Below are positions 1-9,091 of a stretch of DNA of 50,207 nucleotides, piece after piece (within the stretch, counting starts at the first letter, position 1; every line of letters starts with the position of its first letter). The notes beneath the pieces are model-generated. The model was given only the letters and a program-made list of their open reading frames with translations, was not told the origin of the DNA and did no database searches. The stretch is from Acidimicrobiia bacterium (GTDB lineage: Bacteria > Actinomycetota > Acidimicrobiia > Acidimicrobiales > Acidimicrobilacustridaceae). The stretch is from positions 1 through 50,207 of the forward strand of contig JAFIEP010000049.1 of the NCBI GenBank assembly GCA_020832495.1, written 5' to 3'. The translations under genes were made by a program, and so were the position numbers.

Positions 1-79
1 CCTGGCCTTATTTCCTGGGTAGGTTCGCGAGGCAAGAACCCCCGTGGGGTCGGCACCAGGGCTGGTACGCCTAACGCGA

Positions 80-112
80 CGGTGCCGGGCCGACTGGGTC
101 GACCCGGCACCG
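80..112 (-). terminator. Hairpin downstream of hppA
   Basis: A perfect inverted repeat with 10-bp arms (80-89 and 103-112) and a 13-nt loop lies just past the hppA stop codon. On the minus strand it is followed by CGCGTTAGG rather than a U-run, so it is a plausible but atypical terminator, of the kind common in high-GC actinobacteria. Confidence 0.5.
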
Positions 113-123
113 ACCTCAGTAGG

Positions 124-2529
124 TCAGGACTGCGACGACGAGGTTTCCGCCGCTGCTGCGGCGATGCCCTGGCCGCTGCGCTTCGAGAACAGGATGGCCC
201 CGATCAGAACGATCAGGCAGGCCGCAGCCACCACCCAGGCCATCGAACTGCCCTCGCCGACGACGTTCTCGAGGTCGGGCGGGTTGAGCGCCACCACTGC
301 GGGCAGCACCAGCAGTGAGATGAGGTTCATCACCTTCATCAGCGGGTTCAGGGCCGGACCAGAGGTGTCCTTGAAGGGGTCACCCACGGTGTCGCCGATG
401 ACGGCGGCCTTGTGGGCGTCAGAACCCTTGCCACCCTCGGCACCGTCCTCGATGAACTTCTTGGCGTTGTCCCAGGCGCCACCAGCGTTGGACTGGAAGT
501 TGGCCATGAGCGCCGCCACGATGATGCCCGAAGCCAGGAAGGCACCCAGGGCGATGGGGCCGAGGGCAAAGCCCACGATGACCGGCATGAGCACGGCCAG
601 CAGCGCCGGGGTGGCCAGCTCCCGCAGGGAGGCCGAGGTGCAGATGTCGATCACCGCACCGTGGTCCGGCTTCTCGGTGCCGTCCATGATCCCGGGGTGC
701 TCGCGGAACTGCTTGCGCACCTCCTCGACCACGATGCCCGCCGTCCGGCTCACCGCCAGGATGGCCAGCGAGGAGAACAGGAAGGCCACGGTGCCACCCA
801 GGATCAATCCGACGAAGGTCTTGGGGTCGGCCACGTTGATGGGCACGGTCTCGAAGACGCTGTCCCCGGTTCGGAGCGCGATGGCGGCCAGTCCGGTCTC
901 GCCGGCGATGGTCTCCACGAAGGAGGCGAACAGTGCCACCGCAGCCACCACGGCCGAGCCGATGGCGAAGCCCTTGGTCACTGCCTTGGTGGTGTTCCCC
1001 ACGGCATCGAGGCCCACCATGATGCGCTCGGGCTCACCTTCGAACTCGCCGGCCATCTCGGCGATACCCGCGGCGTTGTCGGCCACCGGGCCGAAGGTGT
1101 CCTCGGCCACCACGATGCCGGTGGTGGACAGCATCCCCACACCGGCCAGGGCGATCAGGTAGAGCGAGAACGCCGTGTTGCCGTCGCCGAGGAGCAGGCC
1201 CGACATGATGGCGCCGGCGATGGCGATCAGGGCCCACACCGCCGACTCCATGCCGGAGCTGAGACCCGACAACACCACGGTGGCCGGACCGGTGCGAGCC
1301 GATTCGGCAATGTCACGCACCGGCTTGGTCTTGGTGGAGGTGAAGTACTCGGTGATCTTCGACACGGCGAAGCCGAGCACCACGCCGATGACGATCGCCC
1401 CGAACAGACGCGGCCCGACGGCCGAGACAGCCAGGTCGTCGGGCGAACCCACGTAGAGGAAGGCCACGCCGGCGGCCCCGACCACAGCTAGGGCCTGGGC
1501 CAGGTAGATGCCCCGGTTGATGGGCTTGAGGGCGTCCACCTCACCGGCGCGGGCCTTCACCGAGAAGATGCCGATGATCGAGGCCAACAGGCCCACGGCC
1601 ATGAGCGCGATGGGGAACACCAGGCCCTGGGCGGCGAAGATCAGGTCGACCTCGCCCTCGGGCTGGATGGCGGTGAAGGCCGACACACCCAGGATGACCG
1701 AGGCGATGAGCACCACGGCGTAGGACTCGAAGAGGTCCGAGGCCATACCGGCGCAGTCGCCCACGTTGTCGCCCACGTTGTCCGCAATGGTTGCCGGGTT
1801 GCGAGGGTCGTCCTCGGGGATGCCGGCTTCCACCTTGCCCACCAGGTCGGCACCCACGTCAGCCGCCTTGGTGAAGATGCCGCCACCCACACGTAGGAAC
1901 AACGCCAGCAGCGACCCGCCGAAGGCGAAGCCGACGAGCATGATCGACGCCGAGTTCTGGAAAACCATGATGATGACCGTCGAGCCCAACAGACCCAGGC
2001 CGGCGGTGAACAGGCCGGCCACCGACCCGGTGCGGAAGGCCACCTGCATGGCGCCGGCGAAGTCCTCCCGACGAGCGGCGGCAGCGGTGCGGACGTTGCC
2101 CCGCACCGCCAGCCACATGCCCAGGAAGCCGATGAAGCCCGAGGCCACACAGCCCACGATGAACGTCAGGGTGCGGAAGGCGCCCGACTCCCACCGTGAG
2201 TACTCGAGGTCCCCGGGGGTGAGGAAGCGGTCGAGTTGCACCACCTCGGTGGAGGTGAAGAACACCACGGCGGCCAACGGCACCACGATGATGCCGATGG
2301 TGCGGAACTGGCGCTTCAGGTAGGCGAGTGCGCCCTCCTGGATGGCTTCGGCGATCTCCACCATCTCGGGGGTGCCCTGTTCCTTGGCCAGGACCGCCTT
2401 CACCATGGCCAGGCCGATGACGAGGGCCAGCACGCCGACCCCGGCGGCGCCGGCCAACAGCGCCCACTCCGATCCCCCCAGTTCGAATAGCTGATAGCCG
2501 CCTTCACCGGCGGCCAACACGCTGCTCAT
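124..2529 (-). CDS. hppA: Membrane-bound proton-translocating pyrophosphatase
   Basis: 801 aa, close to the size of actinobacterial enzymes. This integral membrane pump hydrolyses pyrophosphate and moves H+ across the cytoplasmic membrane, recovering energy from biosynthetic PPi. The protein shows about 16 hydrophobic segments. The substrate-site signature DVGADLVGKVEAGIPEDD is followed by the DNVGDNVGDCAGMASD acidic loop. A later loop reads GNTTKAVTKG; Lys and Thr at these positions are the known determinants of the K+-independent subclass, so this is probably a K+-independent H+-PPase. The start codon overlaps the stop of the upstream DtxR-family gene by four bases (ATGA), implying translational coupling and co-regulation by metal status. 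A hairpin follows the stop. Product identity is very secure; the coupling ion is inferred from motifs. Confidence 0.97.
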   Translation of the reverse strand: MSSVLAAGEGGYQLFELGGSEWALLAGAAGVGVLALVIGLAMVKAVLAKEQGTPEMVEIAEAIQEGALAYLKRQFRTIGIIVVPLAAVVFFTSTEVVQLDRFLTPGDLEYSRWESGAFRTLTFIVGCVASGFIGFLGMWLAVRGNVRTAAAARREDFAGAMQVAFRTGSVAGLFTAGLGLLGSTVIIMVFQNSASIMLVGFAFGGSLLALFLRVGGGIFTKAADVGADLVGKVEAGIPEDDPRNPATIADNVGDNVGDCAGMASDLFESYAVVLIASVILGVSAFTAIQPEGEVDLIFAAQGLVFPIALMAVGLLASIIGIFSVKARAGEVDALKPINRGIYLAQALAVVGAAGVAFLYVGSPDDLAVSAVGPRLFGAIVIGVVLGFAVSKITEYFTSTKTKPVRDIAESARTGPATVVLSGLSSGMESAVWALIAIAGAIMSGLLLGDGNTAFSLYLIALAGVGMLSTTGIVVAEDTFGPVADNAAGIAEMAGEFEGEPERIMVGLDAVGNTTKAVTKGFAIGSAVVAAVALFASFVETIAGETGLAAIALRTGDSVFETVPINVADPKTFVGLILGGTVAFLFSSLAILAVSRTAGIVVEEVRKQFREHPGIMDGTEKPDHGAVIDICTSASLRELATPALLAVLMPVIVGFALGPIALGAFLASGIIVAALMANFQSNAGGAWDNAKKFIEDGAEGGKGSDAHKAAVIGDTVGDPFKDTSGPALNPLMKVMNLISLLVLPAVVALNPPDLENVVGEGSSMAWVVAAACLIVLIGAILFSKRSGQGIAAAAAETSSSQS

Positions 2530-3341
2530 GTCCTCTGTCCCCTTCCTGTCGTGGCCTCGTCGCCACGGTCATGGTCCAACTCGTCGGTTGCTGCACTTGC
2601 GTCGATTTCGTCGATGGCGTCGGTCGTGCCGGGAGCGGCACCGCCGTCGCCCGCGCCCCCTGTAACGGGCACCTCCCGGCGGGCCACCCGCTGGACGTAC
2701 ACCTGCCGGGCGACCTTCTCCCCGAGCGTGCGGTCGTGGCCGTCCACGTCGAGCACCAGCGGCCCGTCGAACGGGTGCTTCTCGCGCACCAGTACGTGGG
2801 CATCGGGCACCAGCCCCAGCTCCTCGAGGAACGACACCACCTCGGGGTCGGTGGCCCCCGGCACCGCCACCTCGGCCACGTCCCCCGGCTCGAGATCGTA
2901 GAGCTGCGGAAGCTCCGGCACCTCCGACTGCCCCCGATCGGGGATCGGGAAGCCGTGGGGGCAGGTGGTGGGGCGATTCAGCGCCCGGAACAGCCGCTCC
3001 ACCACCTCGTCGGGCAGGTCGTGTTCGAACGTGGGAGCCAGGGCGTCCGCTTGGTTCCAGGCGTAGCCCAACATGTCGGAGAGGAACCGTTCCACGATGC
3101 GATGACGGCGGATGAGCGCCACCGCGCTGCGTCGGCCGTCGTCGGTCAGCCGCACCCCGTGATACGGACGGTGCGACAACAGACCCCGGTCGGCCAACCG
3201 CTTCACATGGCTGGTGATGGTGGCCGGGCTCACGCCGAGCGTGTCGGCGAGCACGCCCGTGTGCGCCTCACCACCGTCCTTGGTGGTGCGGTACACGGCC
3301 TTCAGCGTCTCGCGCTCGGATTTGGTGAGGTCGGCGTTCAT
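2526..3341 (-). CDS. DtxR/MntR-family metal-dependent transcriptional regulator
   Basis: 271 aa from the ATG at 3341; a GTG at 3356 would add five residues. The N-terminal winged helix (about residues 8-60) carries the recognition-helix region LGVSPATITSHVKRLADRGLL. The dimerisation and metal-binding region follows (RRHRIVERFLSDMLGYAW, then an H-E-E pattern and TCPHGFPIPD). A FeoA/SH3-like domain lies at about 135-215 (DLEPGDVAEVAVPG). The last 50 residues are acidic, low-complexity and probably disordered. Regulators of this family repress metal-uptake genes when bound to Fe2+ or Mn2+; the metal here cannot be told from sequence. It is the first gene of a two-gene operon with hppA, an unusual partner. 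No Shine-Dalgarno is visible before 3341. An inverted repeat at 3358-3376 could be its own operator. Confidence 0.9.
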   Translation of the reverse strand: MNADLTKSERETLKAVYRTTKDGGEAHTGVLADTLGVSPATITSHVKRLADRGLLSHRPYHGVRLTDDGRRSAVALIRRHRIVERFLSDMLGYAWNQADALAPTFEHDLPDEVVERLFRALNRPTTCPHGFPIPDRGQSEVPELPQLYDLEPGDVAEVAVPGATDPEVVSFLEELGLVPDAHVLVREKHPFDGPLVLDVDGHDRTLGEKVARQVYVQRVARREVPVTGGAGDGGAAPGTTDAIDEIDASAATDELDHDRGDEATTGRGQRT

Positions 3342-3357
3342 GGTTTCGGGGCACAAA

Positions 3358-3376
3358 AACTCTCGGCGGCAGAGTT
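3358..3376. promoter_or_regulatory. Inverted repeat upstream of the DtxR-family gene
   Basis: AACTCT and AGAGTT form perfect 6-bp arms around a 7-nt GC-rich centre, about 17 bp upstream of the ATG at 3341. It does not match the classical DtxR or MntR box, so an operator role is a guess based on position only. Confidence 0.25.
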
Positions 3377-3565
3377 CACCGGCCCGACGCCCTTCAGGTC
3401 AAGTTGACGCTCGCCACGCGCACCAGCGTGGGGCTGAGTGCCGGCTCAGCCCGCCGACCTCCTCCAGTTCGGGACAATCGGTAAGGTGCGGTGCGGTGGT
3501 CCGTGACGACGGTCACCACAACGAGGCCGGCCGAGAGTGCGGGCCACCGTCGCGAGGGGGACGCT

Positions 3566-5041
3566 GTGAAGGACGAGGAACGGCTGCCGATCAAGTTCGG
3601 GCCGGTGTCGAACGGCGAGTTCCTGCCGCAGCCACACTCACCGCTGGTACGCGAGACCATCCGCCGCACCCATCGCTTCGGCGGCGAGCAGGCCCGACGG
3701 CTCGGCATCAGCCGCCGCCAGTTCTTCTCGAGCGTCACGGGGGCGGCAGCCACCCTCTTCGTCCTGAACGCCTGCTCCCAGGAGGAAGCGGCCACCGAGG
3801 GGCGCTCACCGGGCGGCACCTTCGACGTGTCCCCGGAATCCACCATCGACCAAGAGGTGGCCCTCGAGGAACTCGCCGGCGACGAGTTCATCTTCGACGT
3901 CCAGACCCACTACGTGAACCAGGACCTCAGCGATCCCGGTGGTGGATGGACCGCAGCCTTCCCCTTCGCCCGTTGCGAGGAAGGCGAGGAGGAAGGCGAT
4001 CCGCGGGCGTGCTTCACCATCGACTCCTACATGCGGGAGATGTTCCTGCGATCGGACACGTCGATGGCCATCCTCTCGGCCCTGCCGATCGCCGGCGACG
4101 ACAGCGGCCTGTCCCACAACGACATGGTCCACGCCATCGACGTGGCCTCGCGGCTCGGTTGCGACGACCGCGTCCTGATGCACGGCGGGGCCTACCCCCA
4201 GCTCGGCTCGATCGAAGCCTCGCTGCTGTCCATGAACGCAGCGCTCGCCGACTACGACATCAGCGCCTGGAAGATCTACACGATGGTGCCGGGCGACTCG
4301 GCCTTCTACTTCGATGACCACGATCCCGACCGTCCCCAGATCGGCCAGGCCTTCATCGATCACGTGCGCGAGATCGGCCCGCCCATCATCTGCACCCACA
4401 AGGGCATCAGCTCGATCGTCGGATCCACCCCGGAGCTGTGCGACCCGGCCGATATCGGCCCCGCCGCGTCCCGCAATCCCGACATCAACTTCGTCGTCTA
4501 CCACTCGGGGTTCGAGCCCTCCCAGCGAGCGGAGGGTCCCTACGATCCCGAGGATCCCACGCCAGAGGGCACCGACCGCCTCGTCCGCAGCGTGCTCGAT
4601 GCCGGCATCGGCCCCAACGAGAACGTGTACGCCGAGCTAGGCGGCACCTGGTGGTTCGTCATGCGCAACCCTGAGGTGGCGGCCCATGTGCTCGGCAAGC
4701 TGCTGCTCTACATCGGCGAGGACCGGGTGCTGTGGGGCACCGACTCGATCTGGTTCGGCACCCCCCAGGACCAGATCCAGGCCCTGCGCACCTTCGAGAT
4801 CTCCGAGGAGTTCCAGGAGCGCTACGGGTATCCCGCGCTGACCGATGAGATCAAGCGCAAGATCTTCGGCATCAGCGCAGCCCGCCTCTACGGCATCGAC
4901 CCGATCACCGGCACCTGCGACCTGACGGTCGAGGAGATCGAGGCGGTGCGCGCCAGCATGCCGCCGGCCCGAACCTACGGACCGGAGACGGCGGCCGAGG
5001 CAGCCATGCACATCCGGGCGCACCAGAACATGCAGCTCTGA
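3566..5041 (+). CDS. Tat-exported lipoprotein amidohydrolase (amidohydrolase-2 type)
   Basis: 491 aa from the GTG at 3566, which has a GAGGGGG Shine-Dalgarno at 3554-3560. Residues 49-54 read SRRQFF, a twin-arginine motif, followed by a hydrophobic stretch and the lipobox LNAC with the lipidated Cys at about residue 70. The mature protein should therefore be anchored outside the membrane after folding in the cytoplasm. The catalytic part resembles TIM-barrel amidohydrolases of the PF04909 type. Visible metal-site candidates are VQTHYV near the start of the barrel, HGG and CTHKG in the middle, and GTDSIWFG at the last strand (Asp). Substrate is unknown; relatives act on carboxylated or lactone compounds. 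It is monocistronic and convergent with prfC. The n-region before the twin arginines is unusually long (49 residues). Confidence 0.85.
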   Translation: MKDEERLPIKFGPVSNGEFLPQPHSPLVRETIRRTHRFGGEQARRLGISRRQFFSSVTGAAATLFVLNACSQEEAATEGRSPGGTFDVSPESTIDQEVALEELAGDEFIFDVQTHYVNQDLSDPGGGWTAAFPFARCEEGEEEGDPRACFTIDSYMREMFLRSDTSMAILSALPIAGDDSGLSHNDMVHAIDVASRLGCDDRVLMHGGAYPQLGSIEASLLSMNAALADYDISAWKIYTMVPGDSAFYFDDHDPDRPQIGQAFIDHVREIGPPIICTHKGISSIVGSTPELCDPADIGPAASRNPDINFVVYHSGFEPSQRAEGPYDPEDPTPEGTDRLVRSVLDAGIGPNENVYAELGGTWWFVMRNPEVAAHVLGKLLLYIGEDRVLWGTDSIWFGTPQDQIQALRTFEISEEFQERYGYPALTDEIKRKIFGISAARLYGIDPITGTCDLTVEEIEAVRASMPPARTYGPETAAEAAMHIRAHQNMQL

Positions 5042-5043
5042 GC

Positions 5044-5067
5044 GACCGGGCCCTACCGGGACCGGTC
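5044..5067. terminator. Possible bidirectional hairpin between convergent genes
   Basis: GACCGG (5044-5049) and CCGGTC (5062-5067) can pair around a 12-nt loop between the amidohydrolase stop and the prfC stop. There is no U-run on either strand, so support is weak. Confidence 0.3.
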
Positions 5068-6652
5068 AGCCTGCTGCGCCCTCGGCCACCAAGCGATCGA
5101 GGACCAACTCCGGGTGATCGGCCTCCAGCCGCTCCACCCAGAACGGGCTCTCGAACAGAGCCAGCAGCGTGCCATCGGCCCGCTCGACCACCCGCACACC
5201 GCGCATGCCCCGCAACAGCGCGGTACTGGCCGCGTCGGTCCGGCGAGCCAACCGGTACGACGTCGATCGCAACTCCACCGGCGCCCCGAACTCGTTCTCG
5301 AGCCGGTCCACCGCCACTTCGAACTGCATCGGCCCCACGGCGGCAAAAATCGGTGCTTGGTCGCCCACCTCGGCTTCGCGCAGCACCTGCACCACACCCT
5401 CTTCATCGAGCTGGGAGACGCCGCGGCGGAACTGCTTGAACTTGGCCGTGTCGCGCACCCGCGCCACCGAGAAGTGTTCGGGGGCGAAGCTCGGGATGGG
5501 CGGGTACTCCACGGGTGGCTCCAGCCACAGCGAGTCGCCGACGCGCACGTCGGTCGCATTGACCAGGCCGATCACGTCGCCGGGGTAGGCCTCGTCGACC
5601 GTCTCACGGTCCTGGCCGAACATCTGCTGGGCGTACTTGGTGGCGAACGGCTTGCCGGTGCGACCGTGGGTGACCACCATCCCCCGCTCGAACTGCCCCG
5701 AACACACCCGGATGAAGGCGATGCGGTCGCGGTGCGACCGGTCCATGTTGGCCTGCACCTTGAACACGAAGCCGGAGAATGGTGCGTCGAGCGGACGGGC
5801 TTCGTCCTTGACGTCCAGCCGTGGCGACGGCGGGGGAACATGGTCGACCACAGCATCGAGCAGCTTGGCCACCCCGAAGTTGGTCAGCGCCGAGCCGACG
5901 AAGAGCGGTGTGGTTTCGGCGGCCAGGAAGAGTTCCCGGTCGGGCTCGGCTCCCACCTCGTCGAGCAGTTCGAGTTCGTCCATGGCCGCGGTCCACGCCT
6001 CGCCCTCCTCGGCAGCGGCGCGTTCGGGGTCCACCTCTTCCTCCGGTGCCATGGTCGAACCACGAGCCGTGCGCGTGTAGCGGGTGAAGACGCCGTCGCG
6101 CCGGTCGACGACGCCGCGGAAGTCGCCGGCATAGCCCACGGGCCAGGTCACCGGGGTGACCACGATGCCGAGCTTCGACTCGATCTCGTCCACCAACTCG
6201 AGTGCTTCGCGGCCGGGGCGGTCCCACTTGTTGAGAAACGTGATGAGGGGGAGCTGTCGTTGGCGGCAGACCTCGAACAGCTTCAGCGTCTGCGCCTCGA
6301 TGCCCTTGGCGGCGTCGAGCACCATGATGGCGGCATCGCAAGCGGCCAGCACCCGGTAGGTGTCCTCGGAGAAGTCCCGGTGCCCAGGGGTGTCGAGCAG
6401 ATTCACCACGCAATCGCGGTAGGTGAACTGCAACACCGCCGAGGTGATGGAGATACCGCGCTTCTGCTCCATCTCCATCCAGTCGCTGGTGACCGACTTG
6501 CGACCGGCGCGGGCCTTCACCGACCCGGCCTCCTTGCCGAGTGCCCCGCCGTAGAGCAGGAACTTCTCGGTGAGGGTGGTCTTGCCTGCGTCGGGGTGCG
6601 AAATGATGGCGAAGGTCCGCCGTCGAGCCGCTTCGTGGAGCACATCGGTCAC
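5066..6652 (-). CDS. prfC: Peptide chain release factor 3
   Basis: 528 aa from the GTG at 6652. RF3 is a translational GTPase that removes RF1 or RF2 from the ribosome after peptide release. The GTPase domain is complete: G1 HPDAGKTT, G2 in RGISITSA, G3 DTPGHRDF, G4 NKWD. The RF3-specific middle and C-terminal domains follow (QANMDRSHRDRIAF; GPMQFEVAVDRLENEFG). A second GTG one codon upstream, at 6655, is also possible. 6652 is preferred because a TAGCCT -10-like hexamer ends exactly 6 nt before it, which fits a leaderless transcript, and no Shine-Dalgarno is visible. The gene stands alone between convergent and divergent neighbours. Confidence 0.96.
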   Translation of the reverse strand: MTDVLHEAARRRTFAIISHPDAGKTTLTEKFLLYGGALGKEAGSVKARAGRKSVTSDWMEMEQKRGISITSAVLQFTYRDCVVNLLDTPGHRDFSEDTYRVLAACDAAIMVLDAAKGIEAQTLKLFEVCRQRQLPLITFLNKWDRPGREALELVDEIESKLGIVVTPVTWPVGYAGDFRGVVDRRDGVFTRYTRTARGSTMAPEEEVDPERAAAEEGEAWTAAMDELELLDEVGAEPDRELFLAAETTPLFVGSALTNFGVAKLLDAVVDHVPPPSPRLDVKDEARPLDAPFSGFVFKVQANMDRSHRDRIAFIRVCSGQFERGMVVTHGRTGKPFATKYAQQMFGQDRETVDEAYPGDVIGLVNATDVRVGDSLWLEPPVEYPPIPSFAPEHFSVARVRDTAKFKQFRRGVSQLDEEGVVQVLREAEVGDQAPIFAAVGPMQFEVAVDRLENEFGAPVELRSTSYRLARRTDAASTALLRGMRGVRVVERADGTLLALFESPFWVERLEADHPELVLDRLVAEGAAG

Positions 6653-6873
6653 CACACAAGGCTACGGCGGTCGGATGCCGAACGCCGCTTCGCCCCTTCC
6701 AGGGAACTGACACAAGTTGTGGTGCTCTATCGGTCAGTTTCTTGTAGCAGAAGCTCGGCAGCCCTTCTCGTGCAACGGAACCCCCGCTATGTTCGGTGCC
6801 CGCAGCGCCCTGTTCGCCGCCTCGCTCGGTCCCGTCGGCACCGGCCGCCCACTGGACCGACCGAGGAGCCCAC

Positions 6874-7797
6874 GTGTCCGATCCCTTCAACCGGGTTGCC
6901 GCTATCGCTGCGAGCCAACACGGCGTGGTCACCCTGGAACAGATTCGCGTTGCGGGTCTGGCACCACATCGCCTCCGACGGGCGCTGACGACCGGCCACC
7001 TGACGCGAGCAAGCCGAGGCGTGTACGTCATGACCGGTTCGCCGGCAAGCGTTGCTCGCCATCAGGTGGCGGCCTGCCTGGCCACGACGCAACCAGCGGG
7101 TATCTCGCACCGGGCGGCGGCCCGACGGTGGGGAGTACGCCTGACCGGCCCGGACCTCGAGCTCAGCACGGTAGGTCGGCAGACCCTCCCCGGGGTGCTC
7201 GTCCACCGCGCACCCGATCTGATCCATGGCGACATCCGCTGGGTGGACGGCGTGCCAATCACCACACCGGCTCGGACGCTGGTCGACCTCGGTGCGGTGT
7301 GCCACGACTCGACGGTGGCCGAGGCACTCGAGAAACTGCTGATGGAGCGGGCCACCACGCTGGATGCCGTCCGCCACTGCTTGGCCCGGGTGCGACGAAG
7401 CGGCCGTCCAGGGGTGGCGGCCATCGATGCTGCGCTGGGGACACGGGCCCTGGGCGACGCCCGGGCCGAGAGCGTGCTCGAGGCCCGCTTCGCCGAACTG
7501 TGCCGGGACGCCGGGCTTCCCAGCCCCGACTACCAGGTGACCATCGAGGTGGCATCCCAGCGATTCCGGGTGGACTTCGCCTACCTGCGCTACCGCGTGA
7601 TCATCGAGATCGACGGCTTCGCTCACCACGGCGGGCGAGCCTCGTTCCACGCCGACCGCCGCCGGGACCAGCTGCTGGCGGCCCACGGTTGGCTCGTGCT
7701 CCGCTTCACCGCACGCGATCTCGACGACGGGCCCGACCACGTCATCTCGGTGCTGGCGCAGACCCTGGCCAGCCGGAGCCAACTCTCGGCGAACTGA
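6874..7797 (+). CDS. DUF559 (Vsr-like fold) protein with AbiEi-type N-terminal domain
   Basis: 307 aa from the GTG at 6874, with Shine-Dalgarno GAGGAG at 6863-6868. Residues 1-55 form a winged-helix-like segment (HGVVTLEQI, LRRALTTGHLTRASRGVYV) as in AbiEi-type antitoxins. The middle contains the usual TTPARTLVDLG segment. The C-terminal ~110 residues match DUF559, a PD-(D/E)XK-fold nuclease-like domain related to Vsr. The core is VDFAYLRYRVIIEIDG, with D and E-x-D positions that would bind metal. These genes are common orphans in actinobacteria and no partner toxin is adjacent here. A role in DNA cleavage or transcriptional control is inferred from the fold only. Confidence 0.8.
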   Translation: MSDPFNRVAAIAASQHGVVTLEQIRVAGLAPHRLRRALTTGHLTRASRGVYVMTGSPASVARHQVAACLATTQPAGISHRAAARRWGVRLTGPDLELSTVGRQTLPGVLVHRAPDLIHGDIRWVDGVPITTPARTLVDLGAVCHDSTVAEALEKLLMERATTLDAVRHCLARVRRSGRPGVAAIDAALGTRALGDARAESVLEARFAELCRDAGLPSPDYQVTIEVASQRFRVDFAYLRYRVIIEIDGFAHHGGRASFHADRRRDQLLAAHGWLVLRFTARDLDDGPDHVISVLAQTLASRSQLSAN

Positions 7798-7873
7798 GGC
7801 GACGTGAGGCACTCCACGCGCCCTCAACTCGCACCAGAACGGCAGCACCGCGCATCGCCAACGGCGATGCCCC

Positions 7874-9091
7874 TCAGCGCAAGCAGGCGTACGTGGCGTC
7901 GATCAGGGTCTGCGAGCGGGGATCGCCCGACAGACCGAGGAACATCTTGTTCATCACGTAGCCGAACGACAGCTCGGCGTCGATGTCGGCGAACCCGACC
8001 GACCCGCCCATGCCGTAGTGGCCGAACGAGCGAGGCCCCCCGAGCTTGAGCATCGGCCCGGGCAGGTTGAAGCCCAGCCCGTACTGCATGTCGAGCCCCA
8101 AGATGATGGTGTCGACGCCCTCGGTCTGCGCAGCGGCTGCCGCCGCCACCGTGTCCTCGTCGAGCAGCCGCACGGGCGTGCCGTCGGCGCCGGCGACCTC
8201 GCCCACGCAGGCGGCGTACATCTTCGACAGCGACCGGGCGTCGCAGATGGCGTTGGCAGCAGGAATCTCCGCCGACCACACGGCCGGCAGGTTGAACGAG
8301 TGGAGTTGCTGTTCGCTGAAGGCCCCACCGGGGGCGTACAACGCCTTGCCCAGATCAGATGCCGGACCGATGAACTCGTCGATCAGCGCTGCGGTGGCCG
8401 GATCGTCGGGCCACTCGAGCACCTCGAGAGGTGCCACCCGGTGGTGCAGGTGCTCGGGCAGCCCGAGCCACAGGTCCAACCCGAGCGGCTCAGCGATCTC
8501 GTCGCGGACGAACTGCCCGACCGATCGGCCGTCGACCCGCCGGATCACCTCACCCACCAGCCACCCGAACGTGGTGGCGTGGTAGCCGTGCTGGCCGCCT
8601 GGCTCCCACACCGGGGTGGCTCGCTCGATGGCCTCGATGACCGTGTCCCAGTCGAGCGCCTGCTCGAGGGTCATCTCGGTGTCGATCCAGGGAAGGCCGG
8701 CCCGGTGGCACAGGATCCACCGCACCGGGATGTCGGCCTTGCCGGCCTGGGCGAACTCGGGCCAGTAGTCGGCCACCCGGGCGTCGAGGTCGAGCTGTCC
8801 TCGCTGGACCAGGAGGTTGGCGCAGATGGCGGTGATGCCCTTGGTGGAGGAGAACACCAACTGCAGGGTGTCCCGCTCGTAGGGCCGGCCTGTGCGGCGG
8901 TCGGCCAGCCCGCCCCACAGGTCGGCCACGAGTTCGCCTCGGTGGTGGATGGCCACGGCTGCCCCCACCTCGTCGCCACCCCCGAGGACGGCCATCGCCG
9001 GGTCGGGTTGGCGTTCGAAGTTCGCAGTGAAGGCTTCGGCCACCGATTCCCAGCCTGGGGCCACCTCACCGTGGATCTCGGTCATGGTCAC
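7874..9091 (-). CDS. Serine hydrolase of the beta-lactamase/EstB esterase family (copy 2)
   Basis: 405 aa. The penicillin-binding-protein-like fold is indicated by the SxxK motif SSTK at residues 81-84, the catalytic Tyr in YHATTFGW near residue 170, and the C-terminal GHYGMGG segment that replaces the KTG box. This pattern is typical of family VIII carboxylesterases and related amidases rather than true beta-lactamases. No signal peptide is visible, so it should be cytoplasmic. Its GTG start at 9091 overlaps the stop of the paralogous gene upstream by four bases; an ATG at 9085 is the alternative. It is the last gene of a Fur-hydrolase-hydrolase operon. Substrate unknown. Confidence 0.88.
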   Translation of the reverse strand: MTMTEIHGEVAPGWESVAEAFTANFERQPDPAMAVLGGGDEVGAAVAIHHRGELVADLWGGLADRRTGRPYERDTLQLVFSSTKGITAICANLLVQRGQLDLDARVADYWPEFAQAGKADIPVRWILCHRAGLPWIDTEMTLEQALDWDTVIEAIERATPVWEPGGQHGYHATTFGWLVGEVIRRVDGRSVGQFVRDEIAEPLGLDLWLGLPEHLHHRVAPLEVLEWPDDPATAALIDEFIGPASDLGKALYAPGGAFSEQQLHSFNLPAVWSAEIPAANAICDARSLSKMYAACVGEVAGADGTPVRLLDEDTVAAAAAAQTEGVDTIILGLDMQYGLGFNLPGPMLKLGGPRSFGHYGMGGSVGFADIDAELSFGYVMNKMFLGLSGDPRSQTLIDATYACLR

